This document shows positions 30,336 through 38,648 of a DNA stretch of 64,000 nt, in pieces; position 1 is the first letter of the stretch; every line of letters starts with the position of its first letter. The translations under genes were made by a program, and so were the position numbers. This DNA is from Zooshikella sp050749885 (GTDB lineage: Bacteria > Pseudomonadota > Gammaproteobacteria > Pseudomonadales > Zooshikellaceae), in assembly GCF_050749885.1 (NCBI RefSeq), contig NZ_JBOIUB010000007.1, forward strand, positions 1-64,000, given 5' to 3'. The notes beneath the pieces were generated by a model. It made no database searches, had not been told where the DNA came from, and saw nothing but the letters and a program-made list of their open reading frames with translations.

Positions 30336-31694
30336 ATGGCTAAACAAGGATCACTCCCTGGTGGAACGCAAAGTGGTTTGACCGAGCTTTGGGCAAGGCT
30401 CCGCTTTGTATTATTGGCGATCATTGTGTACCGCATTGGGGCGCATATTCCTGTACCAGGAATAAACCCTGATACGTTAGCGCAAATGTTCAGTCAAAAC
30501 GAGGGTACTATCCTTAGCCTTTTTAATATGTTCTCAGGTGGTGCCTTGGAGCGCATGTCTGTGTTAGCTCTAGGCATCATGCCGTATATTTCAGCTTCCA
30601 TCATTATGCAGTTGTTGACTGTAGTTAGTCCTCAACTGGAACAGCTTAAAAAAGAAGGTGAGGCTGGTCGACGTAAGATTAGTCAGTACACTCGCTATGG
30701 CACAGTTTTACTTGCAACCATTCAAGGTTTTGGTATCACTGTTAGTCTAGCTAATCAAGGTGTTACCTATACTACAGATATTGGGTTTTATTTTACTGCA
30801 GTAACAACCTTTGTTACTGGTTCAGTCTTCTTAATGTGGCTTGGTGAACAGGTTACTGAGAGGGGGATTGGTAACGGTATTTCAATCCTAATATTTTCAG
30901 GTATTGTTGCTGGATTACCTAGAGCAATAGGGCAGGCCTTTGAGTCAGCCCGGCAGGGTAATTTGGAAGTCTTGGTGTTATTGCTTGTTGCCTTGATTGC
31001 TGTTGTTGTAATTGGTTTTGTGGTGTTTGTAGAGCGTGGTCAACGGAGAATTACGGTTAACTATGCTAAACGCCAGCATGGCCGAAAAGTTTTTGCAGCA
31101 CAGTCAAGTCATCTTCCATTAAAGGTAAATATGGCTGGTGTTATTCCAGCAATTTTTGCTAGTAGTATTTTGCTGTTTCCTGCATCTATAGCTCAGTGGT
31201 TTGGTACTGGTTCTGCAGATGCTGCGGGTGAGGAAAGCTGGGCTTTCAGCTGGTTACAGGATTTTGCTCATGCGATTAGTCCTGGGCAACCTTTAAATAT
31301 TATTCTGTTTTCAGCTGGGATTATATTCTTCTGTTTCTTTTATACAGCGCTTGTTTTTAATCCAAAGGAAGTGTCTGATAACTTGAAGCGGTCAGGAGCG
31401 TATATTCCTGGTATACGGCCTGGAGAACAATCTGCACGCTACATTGATGGCGTGTTAACACGCTTAACGATGTTTGGTGCATTGTACATGACGGCAGTGT
31501 GCTTACTTCCCCAGTTTTTGAATGTTGCTTGGAATGTACCATTCTATCTTGGAGGAACGTCACTGTTGATTGTTGTGGTTGTGGTGATGGACTTTATGTC
31601 TCAAGTACAGTCACATCTTATGTCGCATCAATATGAGTCGTTAATGAAAAAATCAAATCTTAAGGGTTTTGGCAGCGGTGGACTGTTGCGTTAA
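30336..31694 (+). CDS. secY: Protein translocase subunit SecY
   Basis: SecY is the channel of the SecYEG translocon in the inner membrane. The 452-residue protein has ten hydrophobic segments. Typical sequences are RIGAHIPVPGINPDTL near the N terminus, MPYISASIIMQLL, ISQYTRYGTV, and GIRPGEQSARYIDGVLTRLT near the cytoplasmic C5 loop. Length is close to E. coli (443). It directly abuts rplO and is followed by rpmJ after 26 nt. Confidence 0.98.
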   Translation: MAKQGSLPGGTQSGLTELWARLRFVLLAIIVYRIGAHIPVPGINPDTLAQMFSQNEGTILSLFNMFSGGALERMSVLALGIMPYISASIIMQLLTVVSPQLEQLKKEGEAGRRKISQYTRYGTVLLATIQGFGITVSLANQGVTYTTDIGFYFTAVTTFVTGSVFLMWLGEQVTERGIGNGISILIFSGIVAGLPRAIGQAFESARQGNLEVLVLLLVALIAVVVIGFVVFVERGQRRITVNYAKRQHGRKVFAAQSSHLPLKVNMAGVIPAIFASSILLFPASIAQWFGTGSADAAGEESWAFSWLQDFAHAISPGQPLNIILFSAGIIFFCFFYTALVFNPKEVSDNLKRSGAYIPGIRPGEQSARYIDGVLTRLTMFGALYMTAVCLLPQFLNVAWNVPFYLGGTSLLIVVVVVMDFMSQVQSHLMSHQYESLMKKSNLKGFGSGGLLR

Positions 31695-31720
31695 CTCTGC
31701 CGGTTGATTTGGAGAAAGCT

Positions 31721-31837
31721 ATGAAAGTACGTGCATCTGTAAAAAAGATATGCCGTAACTGTAAAATTATCCGCCGTAAAGGTGCAGTAAGGGTAATTTG
31801 CAGTGCTGAACCGCGCCATAAACAGCGTCAGGGCTAA
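31721..31837 (+). CDS. rpmJ: 50S ribosomal protein L36 (zinc-binding form)
   Basis: A 38-residue gene at the end of the spc operon, preceded by GGAGAAAG. The product reads MKVRASVKKICRNCKIIRRK at the start and keeps the zinc ligands Cys11, Cys14, Cys27 and His33. This is the C+ form, as in E. coli RpmJ1. No zinc-free paralogue is present in the window. Confidence 0.96.
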   Translation: MKVRASVKKICRNCKIIRRKGAVRVICSAEPRHKQRQG

Positions 31838-31861
31838 GGAATACCAGCTTTTATAAGTTAG

Positions 31862-31889
31862 CCGCCCAGCTAATTAATTAGCTGGGCGG
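31862..31889. terminator. 28-nt perfect palindrome behind the spc operon
   Basis: The sequence from CCGCCCAGC through TAATTAATTA to GCTGGGCGG is fully self-complementary. As RNA it gives a stable hairpin with an A/U tip. The following TTGATTTATT is only moderately T-rich. It likely ends or pauses spc transcripts and directly abuts the -35 box of the alpha-operon promoter. Confidence 0.7.
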
Positions 31890-31918
31890 TTGATTTATTG
31901 ATCAGCAAACGGTATGCT
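31890..31918 (+). promoter_or_regulatory. Promoter of the alpha operon
   Basis: -35 TTGATT (31890-31895), 17-bp spacer, -10 TATGCT (31913-31918), then GTTGCGCC. The leader to rpsM is about 65 nt. In E. coli the equivalent leader folds into a pseudoknot bound by S4; I cannot confirm that fold here. Confidence 0.6.
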
Positions 31919-31990
31919 GTTGCGCCTTTCGCGGATGGTGTATTTCGTTTGATAAAGAGCATAGTGCTCGATGGGATTGGAGTAGATTGA

Positions 31991-32347
31991 ATGGCCCGTA
32001 TTGCAGGCGTCAATATTCCAGATAACAAACATGCTGTTATCTCCCTGACCTATATCTTTGGTATAGGCAGACCAACAGCTCAGAAAATTCTTGCTGATGC
32101 TGGTATTGATCCAGTGAGTAAAGTTAAAGATCTGAGCGAAGACCAAATAGAGGTTTTACGGACAAAAGTTGCTGAGCACACTACAGAAGGTGACTTGCGC
32201 CGTGAAATCAATATGAATATTAAAAGGTTAATGGATCTGGGTTGCTACCGTGGTTTACGCCACCGCCGTAGTTTACCCGTGCGTGGCCAGCGTACTAAAA
32301 CAAACGCCCGCACTCGTAAAGGTCCTCGTAAACCTATTCGTAAGTAA
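31991..32347 (+). CDS. rpsM: 30S ribosomal protein S13
   Basis: S13 forms the head-to-50S bridges and contacts the P-site tRNA. The 118-residue product starts MARIAGVNIPDNKHAVISLT and has the basic C-terminal tail LRHRRSLPVRGQRTKTNART with GPRKPIRK at the end. First gene of the alpha operon; a weak GGAGTAGATTG ribosome-binding region precedes the ATG. Confidence 0.98.
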   Translation: MARIAGVNIPDNKHAVISLTYIFGIGRPTAQKILADAGIDPVSKVKDLSEDQIEVLRTKVAEHTTEGDLRREINMNIKRLMDLGCYRGLRHRRSLPVRGQRTKTNARTRKGPRKPIRK

Positions 32348-32411
32348 GTATCTGCTTCTAAGAAAAGTTTCTTAGCTGCAGCAGGTATAGCATAGACAGG
32401 ACATATCTGAT

Positions 32412-32801
32412 ATGGCAAAGCCAGGTACTCGTTCACGTAAGAAAGTAAAAAAGACGGTGGTTGATGGGGTAGCCCATATCCACGCGTCTTTTAACAATAC
32501 GATCGTGACCATTACCGATCGTCAAGGCAACACCTTGGCATGGGCAACTGCTGGAGGTTCAGGCTTCCGCGGTTCACGTAAAAGCACACCTTTTGCTGCA
32601 CAGGTTGCAGCAGAGAGAGCTGGCCAAGCTGCTGCTGAATACGGTCTGAAGAATCTTGATGTCTGTGTTAAAGGCCCTGGTCCAGGACGTGAATCTGCAG
32701 TCCGTGCATTAAATGCATGTGGCTACAAGGTTACTAACATTGTGGATGTGACTCCTATTCCCCACAATGGTTGTCGTCCACCTAAGAAGCGTCGTGTATA
32801 A
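32412..32801 (+). CDS. rpsK: 30S ribosomal protein S11
   Basis: S11 lies on the 30S platform near the E site. The 129-residue product has VAHIHASFNNTIVTITDRQG and VKGPGPGRESAVRALNACG. It lies 64 nt after rpsM with ACAGGACAT upstream, and 18 nt before rpsD. Confidence 0.98.
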   Translation: MAKPGTRSRKKVKKTVVDGVAHIHASFNNTIVTITDRQGNTLAWATAGGSGFRGSRKSTPFAAQVAAERAGQAAAEYGLKNLDVCVKGPGPGRESAVRALNACGYKVTNIVDVTPIPHNGCRPPKKRRV

Positions 32802-32819
32802 GGCAGGAGACGAGAAAAA

Positions 32820-33440
32820 ATGGCTAGATATTTAGGTCCTAAGTGTAAGCTGTCTCGTCGAGAAGGCACAGACCTTTTCCTGAAAAGCGGCGTGCGGCCT
32901 CACGACTCCAAGTGTCGTGCAGAAACCGCTCCAGGGCAACACGGACAACGTCGAGGTCGTTTATCCGACTACGGTCTTCAGTTGCGTGAAAAGCAAAAAG
33001 TACGTCGTATGTACGGTTTGCTAGAAAAGCAATTCCGCAACTACTATAAAAATGCTGACCGTATAAAAGGGGCAACAGGTGTTAACCTGCTACAGCTTCT
33101 GGAATGTCGCCTAGATAATATCGTTTATCGTATGGGTTTTGGTTCCACTCGTGCAGAAGCTCGCCAGTTGGTCAGCCATAAGGCTGTCATGGTAAATGGT
33201 AAGGCAGTTAATATTCCGTCTTATCAGATTAAGCCGGGTGATGTAGTCGCTATCCGTGAAAAAGCCAAGAACCAACTGCGGATTAATGCCGCTCTAGAAC
33301 TTGCAAGTCAGCGTGGCTTGGTTGAGTGGGTTGAGGTGGATACCAAGAAGAAAGAAGGGGTATTCAAGGCTCGGCCTGAACGGAGTGAGCTCTCTGCAGA
33401 CATCAATGAAAACCTCATTGTAGAGCTTTACTCCAAGTAA
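32820..33440 (+). CDS. rpsD: 30S ribosomal protein S4
   Basis: S4 starts 30S assembly and in E. coli represses the alpha operon. The 206-residue product begins MARYLGPKCKLSRREGTDLF and has an S4 RNA-binding domain around 95-155 with LLQLLECRLDNIVYRMGF and ARQLVSHKAVMVNGK. Length equals E. coli S4. It lies 18 nt after rpsK and 36 nt before rpoA. Confidence 0.98.
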   Translation: MARYLGPKCKLSRREGTDLFLKSGVRPHDSKCRAETAPGQHGQRRGRLSDYGLQLREKQKVRRMYGLLEKQFRNYYKNADRIKGATGVNLLQLLECRLDNIVYRMGFGSTRAEARQLVSHKAVMVNGKAVNIPSYQIKPGDVVAIREKAKNQLRINAALELASQRGLVEWVEVDTKKKEGVFKARPERSELSADINENLIVELYSK

Positions 33441-33476
33441 AGGATAGACAATGGCATCAAGTAGGGTATTACTTCC

Positions 33477-34478
33477 ATGCAGAGTTCGGTAACAGACTTT
33501 CTCACACCACGTCACATAGACGTTCAGGAAAACAGCGCAACTCGTGCAAAGGTTACTCTGGAGCCGCTAGAACGTGGCTTTGGGCATACTTTGGGAAATG
33601 CGTTACGTCGTATATTACTCTCATCGATGCCAGGGTGCGCTATTGTTGAGGCGGAAATAGAGGGCGTTTTACACGAGTATAGTGCCATCGAAGGTGTGCA
33701 GGAGGATGTTATTGAAATCCTGCTAAACCTAAAAGGTGTTGCTATCAAGATGCATGGTCGTGATGAAGCAGTACTGAGTCTTTCAAAGCAAGGTCTGGGT
33801 GTTGTAACTGCAGCAGATATTCAGCTAGATCATGATATCGAAGTGGTTAATCCTGATCATGTGATTGCTCATTTGAGCGATGCGGGTTCGTTAAATATGA
33901 AGCTTAAGGTCCGTCGTGGCCGCGGCTATGAACCTGCTGATGCACGAATCAGTGATGATGATGAAAGTCGCTCTATTGGTAGACTTCAGCTTGATGCCAC
34001 CTATAGCCCCGTTTTTCGAGTGTCCTACGTTGTCGAAAGCGCTCGTGTTGAGCAACGTACAGACTTAGATAAGTTGGTACTTGATTTAGAAACTGACGGT
34101 ACTCTGGATCCAGAGGAAGCAATTCGTCGTGCTGCAACGATTCTTCAACAGCAACTGGCAGTCTTTGTTGACTTAGAGGGAGACAAAGAGCCTGAACCAG
34201 AAGAAATTGAAGAAGAAATTGATCCGATATTATTGCGTCCAGTAGATGACCTTGAGCTAACAGTTCGCAGTGCAAACTGCCTGAAAGCTGAAAACATTTA
34301 CTACATAGGTGACTTGATCCAGCGTACGGAAGTTGAGCTGTTGAAAACCCCTAACTTGGGTAAAAAATCGCTCACAGAAATCAAAGACGTACTGGCTTCT
34401 CGAGGTTTGTCTCTTGGCATGCGTCTCGATAACTGGCCTCCCGCTAGCTTAAAAAATGACGATAAGGTTTCTGCCTAA
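33477..34478 (+). CDS. rpoA: DNA-directed RNA polymerase subunit alpha
   Basis: Alpha dimerises to start polymerase assembly, and its C-terminal domain binds UP elements and activators. The 333-residue product starts MQSSVTDFLTPRHIDVQENS, has the N-terminal assembly domain (LEPLERGFGHTLGNALRRIL at about 28-47), a flexible acidic linker near 235-250, and the CTD with LTVRSANCLKAENIYYIGDL. Length is close to E. coli (329). A 13-codon frame (33451-33492) with its own AAGGAT overlaps the start in another frame. Confidence 0.98.
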   Translation: MQSSVTDFLTPRHIDVQENSATRAKVTLEPLERGFGHTLGNALRRILLSSMPGCAIVEAEIEGVLHEYSAIEGVQEDVIEILLNLKGVAIKMHGRDEAVLSLSKQGLGVVTAADIQLDHDIEVVNPDHVIAHLSDAGSLNMKLKVRRGRGYEPADARISDDDESRSIGRLQLDATYSPVFRVSYVVESARVEQRTDLDKLVLDLETDGTLDPEEAIRRAATILQQQLAVFVDLEGDKEPEPEEIEEEIDPILLRPVDDLELTVRSANCLKAENIYYIGDLIQRTEVELLKTPNLGKKSLTEIKDVLASRGLSLGMRLDNWPPASLKNDDKVSA

Positions 34479-34524
34479 CGTCACTGAATAGCCAAGCAAA
34501 GCAAGTTTGGTAAGGAATTGAGTT

Positions 34525-34914
34525 ATGCGTCATCGAAAGAGTGGTAGAAAGCTAAATCGTAATAGCTCTCACCGCAAAGCCATGTTTCAAAACATGACCT
34601 GTTCTTTGGTAGAGCACGAAATTATCAAGACTACATTGCCTAAGGCAAAAGAGTTGCGTCGTGTTGCAGAGCCATTGATTACTTTGGCTAAAGAAGACTC
34701 TGTAGCTAACCGTCGTTTGGCGTTTGATCGTCTACGTAGTAAAGCTACTGTCGGTAAATTGTTTGCCGAATTGGGTCCTCGTTTTGCTGAGCGTCCAGGT
34801 GGTTATATTCGCATTTTGAAGTGCGGTTTCCGTCATGGTGACCAAGCACCTATGGCTTACGTTGAGTTGGTTGATCGTCCTGAAGTTCAGGTCGAAGCAG
34901 CTGATGAAGAGTAA
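34525..34914 (+). CDS. rplQ: 50S ribosomal protein L17
   Basis: L17 sits near the tunnel exit. The 129-residue product begins MRHRKSGRKLNRNSSHRKAM and has GGYIRILKCGFRHGDQAPMA. Last gene of the alpha operon, 46 nt after rpoA, and followed at once by a strong terminator. Confidence 0.98.
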   Translation: MRHRKSGRKLNRNSSHRKAMFQNMTCSLVEHEIIKTTLPKAKELRRVAEPLITLAKEDSVANRRLAFDRLRSKATVGKLFAELGPRFAERPGGYIRILKCGFRHGDQAPMAYVELVDRPEVQVEAADEE

Positions 34915-34923
34915 GCACGATTG

Positions 34924-34954
34924 AGCCGGGTTTTTAGCCCGGCTTAGTTTTTTT
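34924..34954 (+). terminator. Terminator of the alpha operon
   Basis: AGCCGGG (34924-34930) pairs with CCCGGCT (34938-34944) around a short T-rich loop, followed by TAG and a run of seven T (34948-34954). It separates the long ribosomal block from the minus-strand CBS gene. Confidence 0.92.
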
Positions 34955-34982
34955 AAGCTTTGGCTTTCCTGTTTTCTCTGTA

Positions 34983-35429
34983 TTAGCTTTTCCCTTCTTT
35001 TTCTTGTTCTGTAAGAAGTTCAACAGCAATTCTGACGAAATCTACTGATGTAACAAGGCCTATAAGCTTGCCTTGATCAACAACTGGTAAGCAGCCGTAT
35101 TTTGTTTCTAGAAAGTATTTTCCAGCTTCTGATAATGGGAGTTCAGGTTGAACGGTTTCTACATCTTTAGAATAAGCTGACTTTACAGTGACTCCTCTAC
35201 CAAATGTCCACATATCAACTGATCCAAAAAGCTTTGCTTGCTGAAAAGCTTCTTTAAGTAAGTGTTTTTGAGTGATAACACCAAGGAAGTCACCATTTTC
35301 ACTAGAGATAACAGGAATGTGGCGAATACTATGCTCTGCCATTAGACGGTTAGGTACATCCAAAGAGTCTTTTTCGGTACAACTAATCACATCCCTAATC
35401 ATGATGTCCGATATTGTTTTGTAAGGCAT
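34983..35429 (-). CDS. CBS-domain pair protein
   Basis: The 148-residue protein consists almost only of two CBS motifs: about 5-60 (ISDIMIRDVISCTEKDSLDV, HSIRHIPVIS, FLGVITQK) and about 80-140 (VQPELPLSEAGKYFLETKYG, CLPVVDQGKLIGLVTSVDFV). Such stand-alone pairs bind adenosine nucleotides and often regulate other proteins; the partner cannot be told from sequence. It lies downstream of uvrA on the same strand, about 190 nt away, and may have its own promoter. Confidence 0.85.
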   Translation of the reverse strand: MPYKTISDIMIRDVISCTEKDSLDVPNRLMAEHSIRHIPVISSENGDFLGVITQKHLLKEAFQQAKLFGSVDMWTFGRGVTVKSAYSKDVETVQPELPLSEAGKYFLETKYGCLPVVDQGKLIGLVTSVDFVRIAVELLTEQEKEGKS

Positions 35430-35620
35430 TATCCTTTCCTGTAGTTATCTACGAGTGTGTTTTTAAATTATAGTGATTTATTGATATGTAGATACTGTAT
35501 ATGGAAGAGGAAATGACTAGTTCTATTTCTGTTTAGGGGCAATTGGATTATGAGTTCCCCTCCCCCAGCTTTTGGCTAAGTTAGGGGGAATACCCTAAAG
35601 ACAAGTAAAAAATGGAGTAT

Positions 35621-38446
35621 TTATTTTGCTAGCTGTGCAGATAGAAAGTGCCCAGTGTGAGAGTTTTTAACATTAGCTATTTCTTCAGGAGTGCCCGTTG
35701 CGATAATTTCTCCACCACCATCCCCTCCTTCTGGGCCTAGGTCAATAATCCAGTCTGCAGTTTTTATGACATCCAAATTATGTTCAATAATAACTATGGT
35801 GTTACCTTGATCACGCAAGCGGTGTAATACTTCAAGTAGGTGCTTAATGTCGTGGAAATGCAGTCCAGTAGTTGGCTCATCCAGAATGTATAAGGTTCTT
35901 CCTGTATCTCTTTTAGAAAGTTCTTTAGAAAGTTTAACTCGCTGGGCTTCCCCACCAGATAAGGTCGTGGCATTTTGTCCCAGATGAATATAAGACAAAC
36001 CTACATCAATTAATGTTTGAAGTTTGCGATTAATTGCGGGAATTGCACTGAAAAAATCAAGCGCTTCTTCGACAGTCATTTCCAGTACTTCATGGATATT
36101 TTTACCTTTATATTTTATCTCCAAGGTCTCGCGGTTATAGCGTTTACCTTTACATACTTCACAAGGGACATAAATATCAGGTAAAAAATGCATTTCAACT
36201 TTTATGACACCATCACCTTGGCAGGCTTCACAGCGTCCTCCTTTGACATTGAAACTGAAGCGGCCAACTTTATAACCTCTTGATCGAGCCTCTTGTGTAC
36301 CTGCAAATAGCTCTCTAATACCTGTGAAGATACCTGTGTAGGTTGCAGGGTTTGAGCGTGGGGTTCTACCAATTGGGCTTTGGTCTATATCGATGCATTT
36401 ATCTAAATGCTTAAGGCCGGTTATGCGTTTATAAGGTTCTGGTTTTAATGTAGTAGCACCATTAAGCTCGGTTGCAACAATAGGATAAAGTGTATTATTA
36501 ATAAGCGTTGATTTACCTGAACCTGATACACCTGTTATGCATGTCATAAGGCCAAGGGGAATAGTTAGATTGACGTTTTTAAGGTTATTTCCTGTAGCCC
36601 CAGAAAGTTTTACTGTGTAATTTAAATCTGCAAAAACGCGTTCTTCTGGGATTTCAATATACTTTTGACCAGAAAGATACTGGCCTGTCAGGGATTTTTT
36701 ATTACGTATAATTTGTTTAGGAGCACCTTGAGCAACAATTTCACCACCATGAATTCCTGCGCCAGGACCAATATCAATGACAAAGTCAGCATGACGAATA
36801 GCATCTTCATCATGCTCAACGACAATAACAGTATTTCCTAAGTCTCGAAGACGTATCAATGTATTAAGGAGGCGTTCATTATCTCTTTGATGTAGACCGA
36901 TTGATGGCTCGTCTAAAATGTACATTACACCCACTAAGCCTGCACCAATTTGACTAGCAAGACGGATACGTTGAGCTTCCCCTCCTGATAGAGAGTCTGC
37001 ACTACGATCAAGAGTTAAGTAGTTAAGGCCAACATTAACTAAAAATTGTAATCGTTCACGAATTTCTTTAAGAATCTTGGCTGCAACTTCTCCTTTTTGA
37101 CCAGGTATAGTGAGATGTTCAAAGTAGTTTAAAGATTGTTCTACTGGTAATGCTGTTAGGGCTGGTAAATTATGCTCTTCAATAAAGACATAACGAGAGT
37201 TGCGTTTTAATCGTGATCCATGACAGCCTGGACAGGGCTGAACACTAAGAAACTTGGAGAGCTCATCACGAACGCTTTGTGAGTCAGTGTCTCGATAGCG
37301 TCGCTCCATGTTGGGAATAATCCCTTCAAAACGATGAGCACGATGAATTTTATCTCCCCGGTCATTAACATAGGTGAACTTAATGACTTCATCACCGCTG
37401 CCATGAAGTATGAGGTTGCGGTGCTTTTTGCTGAGCTTTTGAAAAGGCGTATCAATATCAAATTTGTAGTGGTCTGCAAGGGAAGAGAGTAACTGAAAGT
37501 AATATACGGTCCGTCGATCCCATCCTCGAATGGCACCTTCTCCTAAGGTTAAGTCAGGGGAGACAATAATTCTGTCTTCATCAAAATATTGTTTTACCCC
37601 TAACCCGTCGCAGGTATCGCATGCACCCGCTGGATTATTGAATGAGAACATGCGAGGTTCCAGTTCGCTGATACTATGTCCACAGTGGGGGCAAGCAAAA
37701 CGTGCGGAGAAAATAATATCCTCAAGTTTTTCATCCATGTCGCAGATGACGGCTATTCCTTCGGTTAACTGAATTGCAGTTTCAAATGATTCTGCAAGAC
37801 GAAGTTTTAAATCTGCTCTGACTTTAAAGCGGTCAACGACCACTTCAATGGTATGTTTTTTAGTTTTAGTAAGTTTGGGCACATCATCTAGATCAGTCAC
37901 AATGCCGTTAATTCTGGCACGGACAAAACCTTGAGATTTTAGATCATTCAGTACATGCAAATGCTCCCCTTTACGGTTTTGTACGATAGGGGCAAGCAGC
38001 ATTAATTTTGTACCTTCTGGCAGAGATAACACTTGGTCTACCATCTGGCTGATTGTTTGCGCTTCTAAGGGTAAATCATGAGTGGGACAGCGAGGTGTAC
38101 CCGCTCTGGCAAAGAGGAGACGTAAATAGTCGTATATTTCAGTAATGGTGCCCACTGTTGATCGAGGGTTATGAGATGTTGATTTTTGCTCTATAGAAAT
38201 GGCAGGTGAGAGCCCTTCAATATGGTCAACATCAGGCTTTTCCATCATAGATAAAAACTGACGGGCGTAAGTGGATAAAGATTCGACGTAACGACGCTGT
38301 CCTTCTGCATAAAGAGTGTCAAATGCAAGAGAAGACTTACCTGAACCTGATAGTCCAGTAATAACGATGAGCTTGTCGCGAGGGATATCAATATTGATAT
38401 TTTTTAAATTATGAGTCCGTGCACCGCGTACGCTAATTTTATCCAC
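35621..38446 (-). CDS. uvrA: UvrABC system protein A (nucleotide excision repair)
   Basis: UvrA is the ABC-type damage sensor that loads UvrB onto lesions. Two ATP-binding modules are seen: GLSGSGKSSLAFDTLY near the N terminus and GVSGSGKSTLINNTLY later, each with LSGGEAQR signatures. Zinc fingers are marked by CPHCG/CDTCDG and CEACQG/CEVCKG. The frame is open to an ATG at 38518, and an ATG also occurs at 38455. I choose GTG 38446: it gives MDKISVRGARTHNLKNI, which matches the E. coli N terminus, 941 residues against 940, and TGGGA lies 9 nt upstream. A LexA box lies in the promoter region. Confidence 0.96.
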   Translation of the reverse strand: MDKISVRGARTHNLKNINIDIPRDKLIVITGLSGSGKSSLAFDTLYAEGQRRYVESLSTYARQFLSMMEKPDVDHIEGLSPAISIEQKSTSHNPRSTVGTITEIYDYLRLLFARAGTPRCPTHDLPLEAQTISQMVDQVLSLPEGTKLMLLAPIVQNRKGEHLHVLNDLKSQGFVRARINGIVTDLDDVPKLTKTKKHTIEVVVDRFKVRADLKLRLAESFETAIQLTEGIAVICDMDEKLEDIIFSARFACPHCGHSISELEPRMFSFNNPAGACDTCDGLGVKQYFDEDRIIVSPDLTLGEGAIRGWDRRTVYYFQLLSSLADHYKFDIDTPFQKLSKKHRNLILHGSGDEVIKFTYVNDRGDKIHRAHRFEGIIPNMERRYRDTDSQSVRDELSKFLSVQPCPGCHGSRLKRNSRYVFIEEHNLPALTALPVEQSLNYFEHLTIPGQKGEVAAKILKEIRERLQFLVNVGLNYLTLDRSADSLSGGEAQRIRLASQIGAGLVGVMYILDEPSIGLHQRDNERLLNTLIRLRDLGNTVIVVEHDEDAIRHADFVIDIGPGAGIHGGEIVAQGAPKQIIRNKKSLTGQYLSGQKYIEIPEERVFADLNYTVKLSGATGNNLKNVNLTIPLGLMTCITGVSGSGKSTLINNTLYPIVATELNGATTLKPEPYKRITGLKHLDKCIDIDQSPIGRTPRSNPATYTGIFTGIRELFAGTQEARSRGYKVGRFSFNVKGGRCEACQGDGVIKVEMHFLPDIYVPCEVCKGKRYNRETLEIKYKGKNIHEVLEMTVEEALDFFSAIPAINRKLQTLIDVGLSYIHLGQNATTLSGGEAQRVKLSKELSKRDTGRTLYILDEPTTGLHFHDIKHLLEVLHRLRDQGNTIVIIEHNLDVIKTADWIIDLGPEGGDGGGEIIATGTPEEIANVKNSHTGHFLSAQLAK

Positions 38447-38603
38447 TGTAAACATTCCCAGTTTTATGGCTGAAGTGATGACTAAGTTGCTCAGACTAGA
38501 ATTATCCAGCAATGTCATTTGTTACATGCTTATGGCAGCGAACAGTTGTACAATGCGCGCTGAGTAAACTGGTATAACAAAATGAATGATTATACTGGAT
38601 TAC

Positions 38604-38619
38604 CTGTTAATATATACAG
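38604..38619. promoter_or_regulatory. LexA (SOS) box between uvrA and the MFS gene
   Basis: CTGTTAATATATACAG fits the gammaproteobacterial LexA consensus CTGT-N8-ACAG perfectly. On the minus strand a TATAAT element (38589-38594) lies ten bases further towards uvrA, so LexA bound here would overlap the uvrA promoter. The site is 30 bp upstream of the MFS start and may influence that gene and ssb as well. Confidence 0.88.
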
Positions 38620-38648
38620 TTTTTCTTGTATGGTTAAAGAGGGGATGG

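Noticed and set aside
35540..35600. G/C-run inverted repeat between the CBS and uvrA genes as a terminator
   Set aside because: The stem of about six base pairs has a loop of about 18 nt and no T-run on the minus strand, so the evidence is too weak.
38586..38648. Longer N terminus for the MFS transporter
   Set aside because: It would translate the LexA box and lacks a ribosome-binding site; ATG 38649 has one and gives a normal N terminus.
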